Assembly: GCA_025453475.1 (NCBI GenBank) | Contig: JALOQH010000016.1 | Span: 1-9,017 of the forward strand | Direction: 5' to 3' | Origin: an archaeon | GTDB lineage: Archaea; Nanobdellota; Nanobdellia; Pacearchaeales; GW2011-AR1 | Length of the DNA stretch: 9,017 bases | Shown: positions 1 to 6,616 of the stretch, piece by piece | Numbering within the stretch: the stretch's first letter is position 1 | Layout: every line of letters starts with the position of its first letter | Notes under the pieces: model-generated | Told to the model about the DNA's origin: nothing | Seen by the model: the letters and a program-made list of their open reading frames with translations, nothing else | The model's database searches: none | Made by a program: the position numbers and the translations under genes

Positions 1-3000
1 GTCAGAGATATTTGCTCTAAGATAGACAGAAGCACCATAATCTATTTTTCCATTCTGGGGCGATATCTTTATAGACTGCGCGGTTGGAGTGACATTCTCA
101 TCAACTTCGTGATAGAAATAATTGTTAAGCGATGTCTTTGCTCCGTACTCCTCGGCATAAGTCAGTTCATATGTTGAAGAAGCAAACGGCGTTATTGAAG
201 TTACTAGGAATGAGAAAGTATAGCCGGATGGCAGATTTGCATGGTTAGAATCAAGCCTGAATCCATTTGCTGTTTCTGTTATTGTGAAATTATCTGCATT
301 CGCTCCGGCAAGATGCGCACTCGCAGTATTGAACTTCGTCTTATTAAACTGCCTTGCAGCTGTTCCAAGAGTCCATTGCGCATTTGTTGATGCTCCTGTC
401 TTCCTGAAGGTGATATTGTATTCATATCCATTCTTTATCTGTTTGGTATACGCAAGAATATACGCATCAGTTACAGAGTTTATGCTTGTAACTCCGAGCC
501 AGACCGGCAGTGTTATAGGGCTTGTTCCGGAAATAGTAGACAAATTGCACGGGGTGTTGCAGCCTGCGTCATAGCAGTCAGCATATCCGTCAGCATCATT
601 GTCAAACCCATCAGAACAGTCGCCATTTGTTGCTTCAGATGCCCTGCAGTAAACCTGAATGTCATTTATTTTCCCGCCTGCCCTGTTGGAGCAGCTGCTG
701 TCGCTGCAGTCAGTCTGGCTGTCAGCATCATTGTCCAGTCCATCATCGCACTGCGTCTCTGCACTCTCGCATGTTGCTCCTGTGCTGTCTCCAACCATCC
801 CAAGGCATGTGGAATCCTCGCAGTCAGGATATGCTGTTGGCATGTCATAATCATCATCAAGCCCGTTCGCGCACGAGTTCCAGCTTACATTTTCTGTTTC
901 ATAGCACGGTCCTGCGCACATGCCAAACTGCTTGTTGCAGTCAGGGTCTCTGCAGTCTGTTCCGCCTGTCGGCCATCCCCACCCATTATCTGCATCATCA
1001 TCAAGGCTGTTTGAGCAGAACATTCCAGGGTTCGCAAGCAGCATGAAGAATGAATCGCTTGAATTATATTCATAAAGAAGGCATGTTCTGCTGGTGTCAG
1101 GGTCAATCGCACCAAGGCAGTCAGAGTCAACGCAGTCAATGCCTCCGGAATTATCTATTTCCCATGCTCCGGCAGAACCATTCCAGTAATATCTGTCCAT
1201 GTCATTGTCAATTCCATCAAAGCACCAGCTGGCATTAGAACTCTCAGATGCAGGAACTTCCGCATCGCCCTGGCAGTCATAATCCTCAAAGTCCGAATTA
1301 GCGGCAAGTGATAAGTTAAAGGTGTAAAGATATGCGTTGGCTGTCCAGTTAGGGCTTGGGCGCATAGCAGCAGGCGCATTAGTATCATAATCATTGTCAA
1401 ATCCGTCGTTGCATGTAATCTCCCTCGCAAGCTCGCATCTCTTCATGCTCCCCGAGACATTCATCATTGTAAGATTGCATTCCTCGTCGGGATTATAGCT
1501 TGTCCATCTGCAGTCAATTCCGGCGCCCCACGTGTTATTCGCGGTTCCAGTATACAAACCATTCACAATCACTGCATCCCAGTCATTGTCAATGTTATCC
1601 CTGCATGCATCTCCTGTTTCAATTGACGCATTTGTTGCCCTGCAATAGCCAGAGCAGTCATATTCTGCATTCGCAACACTTGGCATAGCGGTTGCTCCTG
1701 CAACGCTTGTCAATTCGCAGTCTTTCAACTGCAGTTCATCATTGTCAAATGCATCAGAGCAGTTTCTTTCATATCCCCATGTGCAAATCTGTCCAAGCGG
1801 TCCGCCAATCTGGTTGTTGCAGTCTCCGTCCTCGCAGTCAATCAGGTTAGACGTGTATCCTGAAGTATATTTTGTTCCGTTGTTTCCGACTTTGTTTGCA
1901 GCATCAGATTCTGTATTTGTGTAGTCCCAGTCATTGTTTATCCCGTCATTGCAGATTAATTCAACAGCAGGGCATGCAGCATCTATGTGGAAGCAGTTTG
2001 CATCATGGCAGTCAGTATAATCTGAGCTGTTAGCATAATCGTAATCATTGTCAAACTCGTCTGTGCAGTTGAGCTCTCTTCCGTAATTGCAGTATCCTGT
2101 TTTTCCTGCTCCGAATTCATTTGTCTGGCTTGAGCTTCCAGCAGAGCCATTGCAGTCCCTGTCAAAGCAGTCATAACTGTATGTCCACGCTCCCCCTGCG
2201 CTGATATAATCAAAATCATTGTTAACTCCATCTCCGCATACGCTCCCGTCTGTTGTCAAAGCTGTTGTCTGATTCTCGTTCGAGTTATACAGCCCATTTG
2301 TTGTGTTGAATAACGCATCAAAGTATGATGGTGCGCCCTGGTTTGTGTCTGTCCCGTATGCAATGACTAATTTCAGGGTTCTGTTGTCATTGCCTATTCC
2401 GCCGGTGAAAGAGACATTGAATGCAAAATCAAGAGTTCCTGTAAACGCAGTAAATCTGTAATACGCAACACTCCATGTGCCATCAACTTGCTGTGTTGCA
2501 GTCAGTGTTCCTGCGCCCGTGTTATACCCGTAAACACTTGTCTTTGCAGCGTCAACATAAGTTAGATTGTATATTGTGAATGAGAAGGTCTTGCTTGTAA
2601 GTGCCTGTGTAACTCTTAGTTTGAAAGAACCACCAGATGTGTTTGTATATCTGGTGTATGCAACCGGAGTGTTGTATCCTGCAAAACTCGCAGTGAATGT
2701 TGTGTATCCATTGGGATCATCTGTGTCAGCAGAATATCCAAGGAAATAGCTAAGAGGGTCGCATGTGGGGAAATATATGCCCTTGCAGTAATCATTCGAG
2801 CAGTTTACTCCGTGGTTGTTGAAGCATGAAACCTCAACAGGATTGCCGTTTCTCATCTGCAGTGCAAACAAGGTATCTTCAGAGAACTCGCATGATGCGC
2901 TGTTGTCAAAATAAACTCCGGGAGTCCCTTCGCAGGTTACAGCCCTTGTTACTTCATCATCTGTCCAGTAAGAATCATCGTGCGTGTAGATTCTCCCCTT

Positions 3001-3498
3001 GTGCGTTTCGTTGAAAAGCACACTGCCGCTTATGTTCACGATTGAGCAGTTCTTTAATATCCACGGAATATACCCGACTTCAGCGTCGTTTATGATTGAA
3101 TCGCTTGCCTGGACAGTATAATTCAATGAGAAGTTCTCATACCTTGCATTGACCCCGGTCCGGCTTATCTGGAGAATATGCCCGTTTGCCTTCCTGATAT
3201 CACACCTTAGCATGTTGCTGGAACTTAGATTCAATCCTACAAATCTTACGCTGAATGTGCTGACATGCGTCCCTGAGAGAGAAGCATTATACGGCTCAAA
3301 AACACCTTCTGGCGGAATAATCTCGCTCCATCCGTTTTCTCCGACAGCAGATTCAAGAACAGTAAGTGAGATATTTCCCTGGGAAGTTGCATACCCTGAA
3401 ACAGGCGCATGAGCAGCATTCCACATGATAAGCGCTGCAGCAAGAGAGATTACAGAGATAACAAGCAATATAATTGAGATAATCAGCCTCTTTCTCAT
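1..3498 (-). CDS. Giant membrane-anchored surface protein with Cys/Asp-rich metal-binding-type repeats (C-terminus beyond window)
   Basis: The frame is open from the ATG at 3498 to the window edge: 1166 codons checked by hand, with no stop, so the protein is partial. Residues 1-26 are a basic start (MRKR) plus one hydrophobic segment, a signal peptide or N-terminal anchor with no lipobox. Residues 35-47 read GYATSQGNISLTV, closely matching the 203-residue protein at 5229-5840. Residues about 48-420 look beta-rich, with a Cys-containing stretch at 190-246. Residues 421-984 hold eleven repeats of the type C-x-D-G-x-D-N-D-x-D ... D-C-x-D-x-x-C, resembling MopE-like putative metal-binding or thrombospondin type 3-like motifs. 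Residues 987-1166 are again beta-sandwich-like. By hand I count about 34 N-x-S/T sequons, so heavy glycosylation outside the cell is likely. An in-frame TGA at 3517-3519 and no other start make 3498 the only good start. Metal binding, probably calcium, and an adhesin or S-layer-like role are inferred. No enzyme motif was seen. Confidence 0.92.
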   Translation of the reverse strand, partial: MRKRLIISIILLVISVISLAAALIMWNAAHAPVSGYATSQGNISLTVLESAVGENGWSEIIPPEGVFEPYNASLSGTHVSTFSVRFVGLNLSSSNMLRCDIRKANGHILQISRTGVNARYENFSLNYTVQASDSIINDAEVGYIPWILKNCSIVNISGSVLFNETHKGRIYTHDDSYWTDDEVTRAVTCEGTPGVYFDNSASCEFSEDTLFALQMRNGNPVEVSCFNNHGVNCSNDYCKGIYFPTCDPLSYFLGYSADTDDPNGYTTFTASFAGYNTPVAYTRYTNTSGGSFKLRVTQALTSKTFSFTIYNLTYVDAAKTSVYGYNTGAGTLTATQQVDGTWSVAYYRFTAFTGTLDFAFNVSFTGGIGNDNRTLKLVIAYGTDTNQGAPSYFDALFNTTNGLYNSNENQTTALTTDGSVCGDGVNNDFDYISAGGAWTYSYDCFDRDCNGSAGSSSQTNEFGAGKTGYCNYGRELNCTDEFDNDYDYANSSDYTDCHDANCFHIDAACPAVELICNDGINNDWDYTNTESDAANKVGNNGTKYTSGYTSNLIDCEDGDCNNQIGGPLGQICTWGYERNCSDAFDNDELQLKDCELTSVAGATAMPSVANAEYDCSGYCRATNASIETGDACRDNIDNDWDAVIVNGLYTGTANNTWGAGIDCRWTSYNPDEECNLTMMNVSGSMKRCELAREITCNDGFDNDYDTNAPAAMRPSPNWTANAYLYTFNLSLAANSDFEDYDCQGDAEVPASESSNASWCFDGIDNDMDRYYWNGSAGAWEIDNSGGIDCVDSDCLGAIDPDTSRTCLLYEYNSSDSFFMLLANPGMFCSNSLDDDADNGWGWPTGGTDCRDPDCNKQFGMCAGPCYETENVSWNSCANGLDDDYDMPTAYPDCEDSTCLGMVGDSTGATCESAETQCDDGLDNDADSQTDCSDSSCSNRAGGKINDIQVYCRASEATNGDCSDGFDNDADGYADCYDAGCNTPCNLSTISGTSPITLPVWLGVTSINSVTDAYILAYTKQIKNGYEYNITFRKTGASTNAQWTLGTAARQFNKTKFNTASAHLAGANADNFTITETANGFRLDSNHANLPSGYTFSFLVTSITPFASSTYELTYAEEYGAKTSLNNYFYHEVDENVTPTAQSIKISPQNGKIDYGASVYLRANISD
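547..2238 (-). repeat. Eleven degenerate Cys/Asp-rich protein repeats inside the giant surface gene
   Basis: The first Cys of each unit lies at codons 2236-2238, 2065-2067, 1951-1953, 1759-1761, 1603-1605, 1411-1413, 1222-1224, 1015-1017, 871-873, 748-750 and 616-618 (residues 421, 478, 516, 580, 632, 696, 759, 828, 876, 917 and 961). Cores include CNDGINNDWD, CNDGFDNDYD, CFDGIDNDMD, CDDGLDNDAD and CSDGFDNDADG. Each core is normally closed by D-C-x-D-x-x-C. The two last units are compact (DNDADGYADCYDAGC). Most upstream units carry inserts of about 5 to 30 residues between DNDxD and DC, often with Trp and Asn. At the DNA level the units have diverged and share only short words such as cattgtca, so this is an old protein repeat and not a recent tandem duplication. 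Confidence 0.88.
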
Positions 3499-3519
3499 CC
3501 CTCTTAAATGAAAAACTCA

Positions 3520-3527
3520 ATTAAATA
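3520..3527 (-). promoter_or_regulatory. TATA box for the giant surface gene, placed for a leaderless transcript
   Basis: On the minus strand TATTTAAT is centred about 25-26 bp ahead of the A of the ATG at 3498, with a purine-rich GTAAGG just upstream that could serve as BRE. In archaea the start site lies about 26 bp from the TATA centre, so the mRNA should begin at or next to the ATG. An AGAGGG touches the ATG directly, too close to act as a normal Shine-Dalgarno site, which fits leaderless initiation. Confidence 0.6.
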
Positions 3528-3549
3528 CCTTACTGTTGGCTTAAACGCC

Positions 3550-3975
3550 CTATTTAGCCGCTAAAAGCCGGAATTTCACGCGTCCTTCATAATATCCAAG
3601 CTCTGTTTCTGGCGTTGTAACCACGCTCAGGGATATTGTTTTTGCCTGTCTGCTCTCAATCTCCACATCTTCAAGCCTCAGCAGCGGCGCAATTGTCCCT
3701 TCTGCGCTCATTTTCAGGACAACCGGGAAGTCATAGCTATTCGTGAAGTTGATGAATCTTGTGGATGCCCCTGGAAGCTCTAATTTCCCAAATGTTAAAT
3801 CCTGGCTGCCCTTGTTCAACTCAAATGCCCCGCCTTCATCTGTGATAGTTACATTTGCAAAAACATCCCACTTCTCAAGAGCCCAGACATTCAGCAGAGA
3901 CATAATCAGAAGCAAAGCCACAACAACCAGCAGAAAGATTGATGCGCCAAGCAGTATCTTATATCCTTTTTTCAT
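3550..3975 (-). CDS. Small membrane-anchored beta-domain protein, 141 aa, function unknown
   Basis: I chose the ATG at 3975 because GAAGGAA sits 5 bp ahead of it and it starts 1 bp after the TAA of the upstream gene. An upstream in-frame ATG at 4008 would overlap that gene by 32 bp and put a charged tail (MERERNQEGNK) ahead of the membrane segment. Residues 1-5 are basic, and residues about 7-29 form one hydrophobic segment. The rest is a single compact, probably extracellular beta domain with two sequons (NVT at 41-43, NFT at 76-78). Its ending ETELGYYEGRVKFRL matches the last strands of Ig-like or NEW3-type domains, where the pattern G-x-Y-x-G-x-V is common. It is co-transcribed with the 385-residue Ig-like protein and sits ahead of the giant gene, so a helper role in the same surface assembly is a reasonable inference. 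No family was recognised with certainty. Confidence 0.85.
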   Translation of the reverse strand: MKKGYKILLGASIFLLVVVALLLIMSLLNVWALEKWDVFANVTITDEGGAFELNKGSQDLTFGKLELPGASTRFINFTNSYDFPVVLKMSAEGTIAPLLRLEDVEIESRQAKTISLSVVTTPETELGYYEGRVKFRLLAAK

Positions 3976-3976
3976 C

Positions 3977-5134
3977 TTATTTCCTTCTTGATTTCTTTCT
4001 CTTTCCAAGTTTAAAAATCTCTCTGATTACGATAATCAGCGCAGCAAGAACAATTAATCCTGCAAGGCTCAATCCGGTTATCTTAAGAGGCTTGACCCAG
4101 ACAGCTGGCTTATCCCTTACTTTCAATGTTCCTTCAACAGTTGTGCTCTTGCCGAGATAGACCGCAGCTATCTCTGTCCTGTAATCCCCGCTCAATGCAT
4201 TAGTGTCTATATACTGCTCCAGCCTTTTTGATTCCCATGCTTTCAAATCCGCAGAAGGTGTCCTGAAAGTCATGCCTCCTGTTTCATTTGTCAGCCTGAC
4301 TTCAGCATAAACTTCTTTTACGTCGCTGTTCCACCCGCTTTTTACATCAACACCAAACTTCTGCAGTCCGTCCCTGTATAATTGTTTTGTGAAGTTGGTG
4401 ACATTAACAAACAAGCTTCCAATCCTGAATGTTCTGTTTATCTCATAGGTCTCCCAATAATCTTTGTCGCCATAAGTTATTACTGCATCTGCAATGTAAT
4501 TGTCAGGCATCATCCCTGTTGTGTCAAGCCTCTTGCCAAAGTCCTGCTCCTGCCCGCTCGCAAGCTGCACTTCAGGGAAATTAACTGCAGTTACCTTCTG
4601 CATATTGCTGTTAAGGATATTGACCACTGGAAGAATAGTTATCTCTTCCTTGCCCCTGTTGTAGACTTTGAGCTCAACAGGCATCTGTTCATTCACATTA
4701 GCATCCCTCACACTTAACTCCCCCTCAATATATTTGCCCGGATAAGGTACATAGAGATAGATAACTGCCCGGATAATTATCGCTGTGCCAATCGTTCCAA
4801 GTCCAGATGGCTGTTCTCTCGCAGCAATATAAATTGTATTTTTTCCTACCGTATCAATATTTGCAGGCAGATTGACTGCTATCTTGAATGTTCCTCCGCC
4901 AACAAGATTCTGCTTGTTGAACGTGACATATTGCGCCAAATCTCCCTGCGCATACATGTCAATCATCTTTTCAGGATTATCTGAGTAAACAGTATATTCA
5001 ATCGAAATTCTTTCATTCGGGACAAAATTATATCTTGTTATTGCAGGGCTTATTCCAAGAGATGCACTAACTGCATTTAAGCTGATTAACGTAGCAAATA
5101 CCAAACCCAAGAGGATTACAGTGCTCTTTTTCAT
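3977..5134 (-). CDS. Secreted multi-Ig-like protein with C-terminal membrane anchor, 385 aa, chaperone-like or scaffold-like
   Basis: Residues 1-24 are a signal peptide (MKKSTVILLG start, likely cleavage after AVSA). About three beta-sandwich domains follow, roughly 27-135, 140-240 and 241-340. Residues about 352-372 are a transmembrane helix, and the tail KLGKRKKSRRK is strongly basic and should stay in the cytoplasm. The protein is therefore type I, with most of its mass outside. The first domain contains REQPSGLGTIGTAIIIRAV followed by a hydrophobic strand and VPYPGKY. This order resembles PapD-like chaperone or DUF916-type proteins, but the resemblance is from memory and weak. The second and third domains look like the NEW3/COG1470 type. 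Sequons include NRT, NVT, NFT and NET. It is the first gene of a two-gene unit, with 1 bp to the next start at 3975. A leaderless-type TATA box precedes it. A role in holding or assembling surface fibres is inferred from architecture and neighbours only. Confidence 0.9.
   Translation of the reverse strand: MKKSTVILLGLVFATLISLNAVSASLGISPAITRYNFVPNERISIEYTVYSDNPEKMIDMYAQGDLAQYVTFNKQNLVGGGTFKIAVNLPANIDTVGKNTIYIAAREQPSGLGTIGTAIIIRAVIYLYVPYPGKYIEGELSVRDANVNEQMPVELKVYNRGKEEITILPVVNILNSNMQKVTAVNFPEVQLASGQEQDFGKRLDTTGMMPDNYIADAVITYGDKDYWETYEINRTFRIGSLFVNVTNFTKQLYRDGLQKFGVDVKSGWNSDVKEVYAEVRLTNETGGMTFRTPSADLKAWESKRLEQYIDTNALSGDYRTEIAAVYLGKSTTVEGTLKVRDKPAVWVKPLKITGLSLAGLIVLAALIIVIREIFKLGKRKKSRRK
3981..3987 (-). 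promoter_or_regulatory. Ribosome binding site that decides the start of the 141-aa gene
   Basis: GAAGGAA on the minus strand lies 5 bp ahead of the ATG at 3975, inside the last codons of the upstream gene. It supports 3975 over the earlier in-frame ATG at 4008 and points to coupled translation of the two genes. Confidence 0.65.
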
Positions 5135-5156
5135 TTTAGAATTACAATTATCTTCC

Positions 5157-5164
5157 TTTTATAT
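5157..5164 (-). promoter_or_regulatory. TATA box and purine-rich BRE for the 385-aa gene, leaderless spacing
   Basis: ATATAAAA on the minus strand is centred 26-27 bp ahead of the A of the ATG at 5134 and is preceded by AAAGAAAAG, a good archaeal BRE-like purine run. The expected transcription start falls on the ATG. The only GGA-containing word nearby (AAAAGGAAG) overlaps the TATA box and would not be in the transcript, so translation is probably leaderless. Confidence 0.65.
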
Positions 5165-5185
5165 CTTTTCTTTAAAAATATTAGA

Positions 5186-5228
5186 ACTAAAAAATAAATG
5201 GGAAAAATAAAAATAAAAAGTTCCCGTT
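5186..5228 (-). terminator. T-rich transcription terminator after the 203-aa gene, with a weak hairpin
   Basis: Directly after the TAA at 5229-5231 the minus strand carries repeated runs of T (TTTTTATTTTTATTTTT, and then T6 around 5189-5194). Archaeal RNA polymerase terminates at such runs. The run is also enclosed by a 5-bp inverted repeat, GGGAA at 5200-5204 and TTCCC at 5221-5225, with a 16-base A/T loop. The hairpin is too weak and too far from the last T run to be certain. The oligo-T signal is the stronger evidence. Confidence 0.6.
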
Positions 5229-5840
5229 TTAAACTGCTGTTCCAGTGGCCGTTATGGTGTCTACTAGATAACCCTTAAGAGAGTTATAAGGCACTTTCAG
5301 TTTGATATCAATTCTTACTGCGTCGCTTGCATCATTGTAAAGCAAGTAATCACAGATATTTGTATCAGATGTGGTTGTTCCAGAATATACATCAAGTGTA
5401 AATCCGGCATCAGCTACGCAGCTGTCTACATCAGAATTGGACACATTCCACTCGTAAGCTGGGTCTGTTCCGCCTATGAAATCAGCAGCACTCTTTCCAA
5501 CTTTTAAGTCAAGAGTTACATTGACGTTACCGATGTTTTCAAGGGTAAGTCCGCTTGTTTCAGGCGTCCAAGAACCATTACCGACAGTTCCTTGTGCCGT
5601 ATCTAGAATTGCATAAAGCATTCCGGTGTCAACAGATCCATTGCCCCACATTATTACATTATCTGTAAAGTTGATGTTGGCAACTAAATCTACAGTTAGA
5701 TTTGCTGTACCTGTGCTTGTTGCAAAACCGACAATCTTTGGACCCTGTCCTGCGAGAGAGTAGTAAGAGAACCCTGCTGCGGCCAGCGACGCAATAACTG
5801 CCAATACGGCAACTGCTAAAACTAAATTGTCCTCTGCCAT
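5229..5840 (-). CDS. Membrane-anchored, probably glycosylated surface protein, 203 aa (pilin-like in shape)
   Basis: The product has a short acidic start (MAEDN), one hydrophobic helix at about residues 6-30 and a long extracellular beta-rich domain. Residues 38-50 (GFATSTGTANLTV) match residues 35-47 of the giant protein in both sequence and distance from the membrane helix. There are six sequons (NLT, NFT, NGS twice, NVT, NVS), and two cysteines (141 and 163) could form a disulfide. The domain is rich in Thr, Ser, Asp and Asn, as expected for a surface protein. The start is fixed by GGGAGGT 9 bp upstream. The gene begins 3 bp after the stop of the 74-residue gene, so they form an operon, and a T-rich terminator follows. 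Size and shape recall a pilin or S-layer subunit. The N-terminus, however, lacks the basic residue and Gly of a class III prepilin cleavage site, so I would not call it a type IV pilin. The family was not recognised. Confidence 0.9.
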   Translation of the reverse strand: MAEDNLVLAVAVLAVIASLAAAGFSYYSLAGQGPKIVGFATSTGTANLTVDLVANINFTDNVIMWGNGSVDTGMLYAILDTAQGTVGNGSWTPETSGLTLENIGNVNVTLDLKVGKSAADFIGGTDPAYEWNVSNSDVDSCVADAGFTLDVYSGTTTSDTNICDYLLYNDASDAVRIDIKLKVPYNSLKGYLVDTITATGTAV

Positions 5841-5843
5841 TTT

Positions 5844-6068
5844 TTATTTACCTCCCTCAACATAAAGTCCAACGGATGATCCATCGTAATTCTTAGCCTG
5901 CGGTCCGCCTTCTACGAAAAGGTTTACGCTTGCCCGATCGTCGCCTTTGTCTTTCTTGTAGATAGTTACGTTGCTGTTATTTCCAGTAAGCATATTCAAT
6001 GCAACTGTAGCAACAGAAAGAACTATTACAAAAATCAAAACAGTCACAATCACGCTTTTCACTTCCAT
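5844..6068 (-). CDS. Single-pass membrane microprotein, 74 aa, with a C-terminal internal duplication
   Basis: The product starts MEVKSVIV and has one hydrophobic segment at about residues 5-27, then a short polar outer part with one sequon (NVT). Residues 46-55 (ASVNLFVEGG) and 64-73 (SSVGLYVEGG) are two copies of one ten-residue beta-strand-like motif, the second at the extreme C-terminus. The gene has one of the best ribosome binding sites in the window (AAAAGGAGGT, 6 bp from the ATG) and its own TATA box, so it is likely highly expressed. It is translated just ahead of the 203-residue surface protein, with 3 bp between them. Function is unknown. A minor subunit or partner of that surface protein is the simplest inference. 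No prepilin peptidase site is evident. Confidence 0.82.
   Translation of the reverse strand: MEVKSVIVTVLIFVIVLSVATVALNMLTGNNSNVTIYKKDKGDDRASVNLFVEGGPQAKNYDGSSVGLYVEGGK
5850..5856 (-). promoter_or_regulatory. Strong ribosome binding site of the 203-aa surface gene
   Basis: GGGAGGT on the minus strand lies 9 bp ahead of the ATG at 5840, within the last codons of the 74-residue gene. It fixes the start of the 203-residue protein. Confidence 0.75.
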
Positions 6069-6074
6069 TTGTTT

Positions 6075-6084
6075 ACCTCCTTTT
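6075..6084 (-). promoter_or_regulatory. Near-perfect ribosome binding site of the 74-aa gene
   Basis: AAAAGGAGGT on the minus strand is 6 bp ahead of the ATG at 6068. Unlike the two leaderless-type genes to the left, this transcript has a leader of about 30 bases. Confidence 0.8.
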
Positions 6085-6122
6085 AGTAATTTATGTTGAT
6101 AAGAATTAAGAGTAAAAACTTG

Positions 6123-6130
6123 TTTATAAA
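6123..6130 (-). promoter_or_regulatory. TATA box for the 74-aa / 203-aa surface operon
   Basis: TTTATAAA, a palindromic match to the archaeal TATA consensus, is centred at about 6126. A start about 26 bp downstream would fall near 6100 and give a leader of roughly 30 bases containing the ribosome binding site at 6075-6084. It lies in the only sizeable gap (6069-6196), which separates the transcription operon from the surface genes. The stretch just after the nusA-like stop is moderately T-rich and may end the upstream transcript. Confidence 0.65.
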
Positions 6131-6196
6131 TATTGCTGTTATTCTGGAGTGAATGGCTGTTATTATTTCAAAGAAACAACAAACACATTGTCGGTT

Positions 6197-6610
6197 TTAG
6201 ACAATCTTCAGGTCAAATCCGAACGTGTCCTTGACAATCTGATGCAGTTCTTCAAGCCTCTTCTTGTTCCTTCCGATTAGGGAAGCCTTGCTTGCCATGC
6301 CTGCATTGATTACAATTCCGCCGTCTTTCATCTCAAGCGACTTGAATTTTACAGGCGCTACGATATCTCTTACAAATCTTTCCGCATCAAGCATTCCCTC
6401 TGATTCAGCCACAATCCTGATTCTTTTTCCAAGCTGCTCCTGCAGAGCCCTTATGTTCTCTGCGCCTGCTCCGATTGCCTGCGGCACCATTCTCCTCGGG
6501 ACAGCAAAGATTATGCTGTTATTATATAGGAAGCAGTTCCTGGTCTTGACTCTTGAAATCCTGTCAAGCAGGTTTATGTACCTGATTATCTGCATGTTTA
6601 GTGTTGTCAT
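6197..6610 (-). CDS. nusA: Archaeal NusA-like transcription factor with two KH domains, 137 aa
   Basis: This matches the short archaeal NusA-like family (COG0195 type), which keeps only the RNA-binding KH domains of bacterial NusA and is thought to act in transcription elongation or termination. The first KH domain has its loop at residues about 46-52 (IGAGAEN, in place of the usual IGKGGEN), followed by a helix and RIRIVAES. The second has LIGRNKKRLEEL at about 112-123 and ends FGFDLKIV at the C-terminus. The length is within the usual archaeal range of about 140. The start at 6610 has GGAGAT 6 bp upstream. It follows the polymerase A gene by 31 bp on the same strand, so co-transcription is likely, as in the archaeal rpoA2-rpl30e-nusA order, but here rpl30e is missing. 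The loop change from GKGG to GAGA may weaken RNA binding in the first KH domain; this is inference. Confidence 0.9.
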   Translation of the reverse strand: MTTLNMQIIRYINLLDRISRVKTRNCFLYNNSIIFAVPRRMVPQAIGAGAENIRALQEQLGKRIRIVAESEGMLDAERFVRDIVAPVKFKSLEMKDGGIVINAGMASKASLIGRNKKRLEELHQIVKDTFGFDLKIV

Positions 6611-6616
6611 TTTGTT

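Noticed and set aside
547..2238. Regularly spaced short DNA words (cattgtca, gcagtc) suggesting a CRISPR-like array
   Set aside because: They are codons of the recurring DND and DC residues, the spacing varies from about 110 to 210 bp, and the frame stays open throughout.
547..2238. Dockerin domains
   Set aside because: Dockerins have paired D-x-N-x-D-G loops without the flanking cysteines seen here, and there are eleven units at irregular spacing with no cohesin in the window.
284..3412. Many plus-strand open frames of 60-140 codons rich in His, Cys, Gln and Ser
   Set aside because: They are opposite the giant surface gene, and their composition follows from reading its Asp/Cys-rich codons on the other strand.
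3539..3550. Small inverted repeat GGCTTAAACGCC after the 141-aa gene as a terminator
   Set aside because: Only three base pairs form and no T run follows directly; the later T5 is inside the next promoter region.
3976..4008. Upstream ATG giving a 152-residue form of the 141-aa protein
   Set aside because: It overlaps the upstream gene by 32 bp, lacks a ribosome binding site at proper distance and adds a charged tail in front of the signal anchor; 3975 has GAAGGAA at 5 bp.
5229..6068. Type IV prepilin or archaellin genes
   Set aside because: Neither N-terminus shows the basic residue plus Gly cleavage site ahead of the hydrophobic helix, and no pilus ATPase or peptidase gene is nearby.
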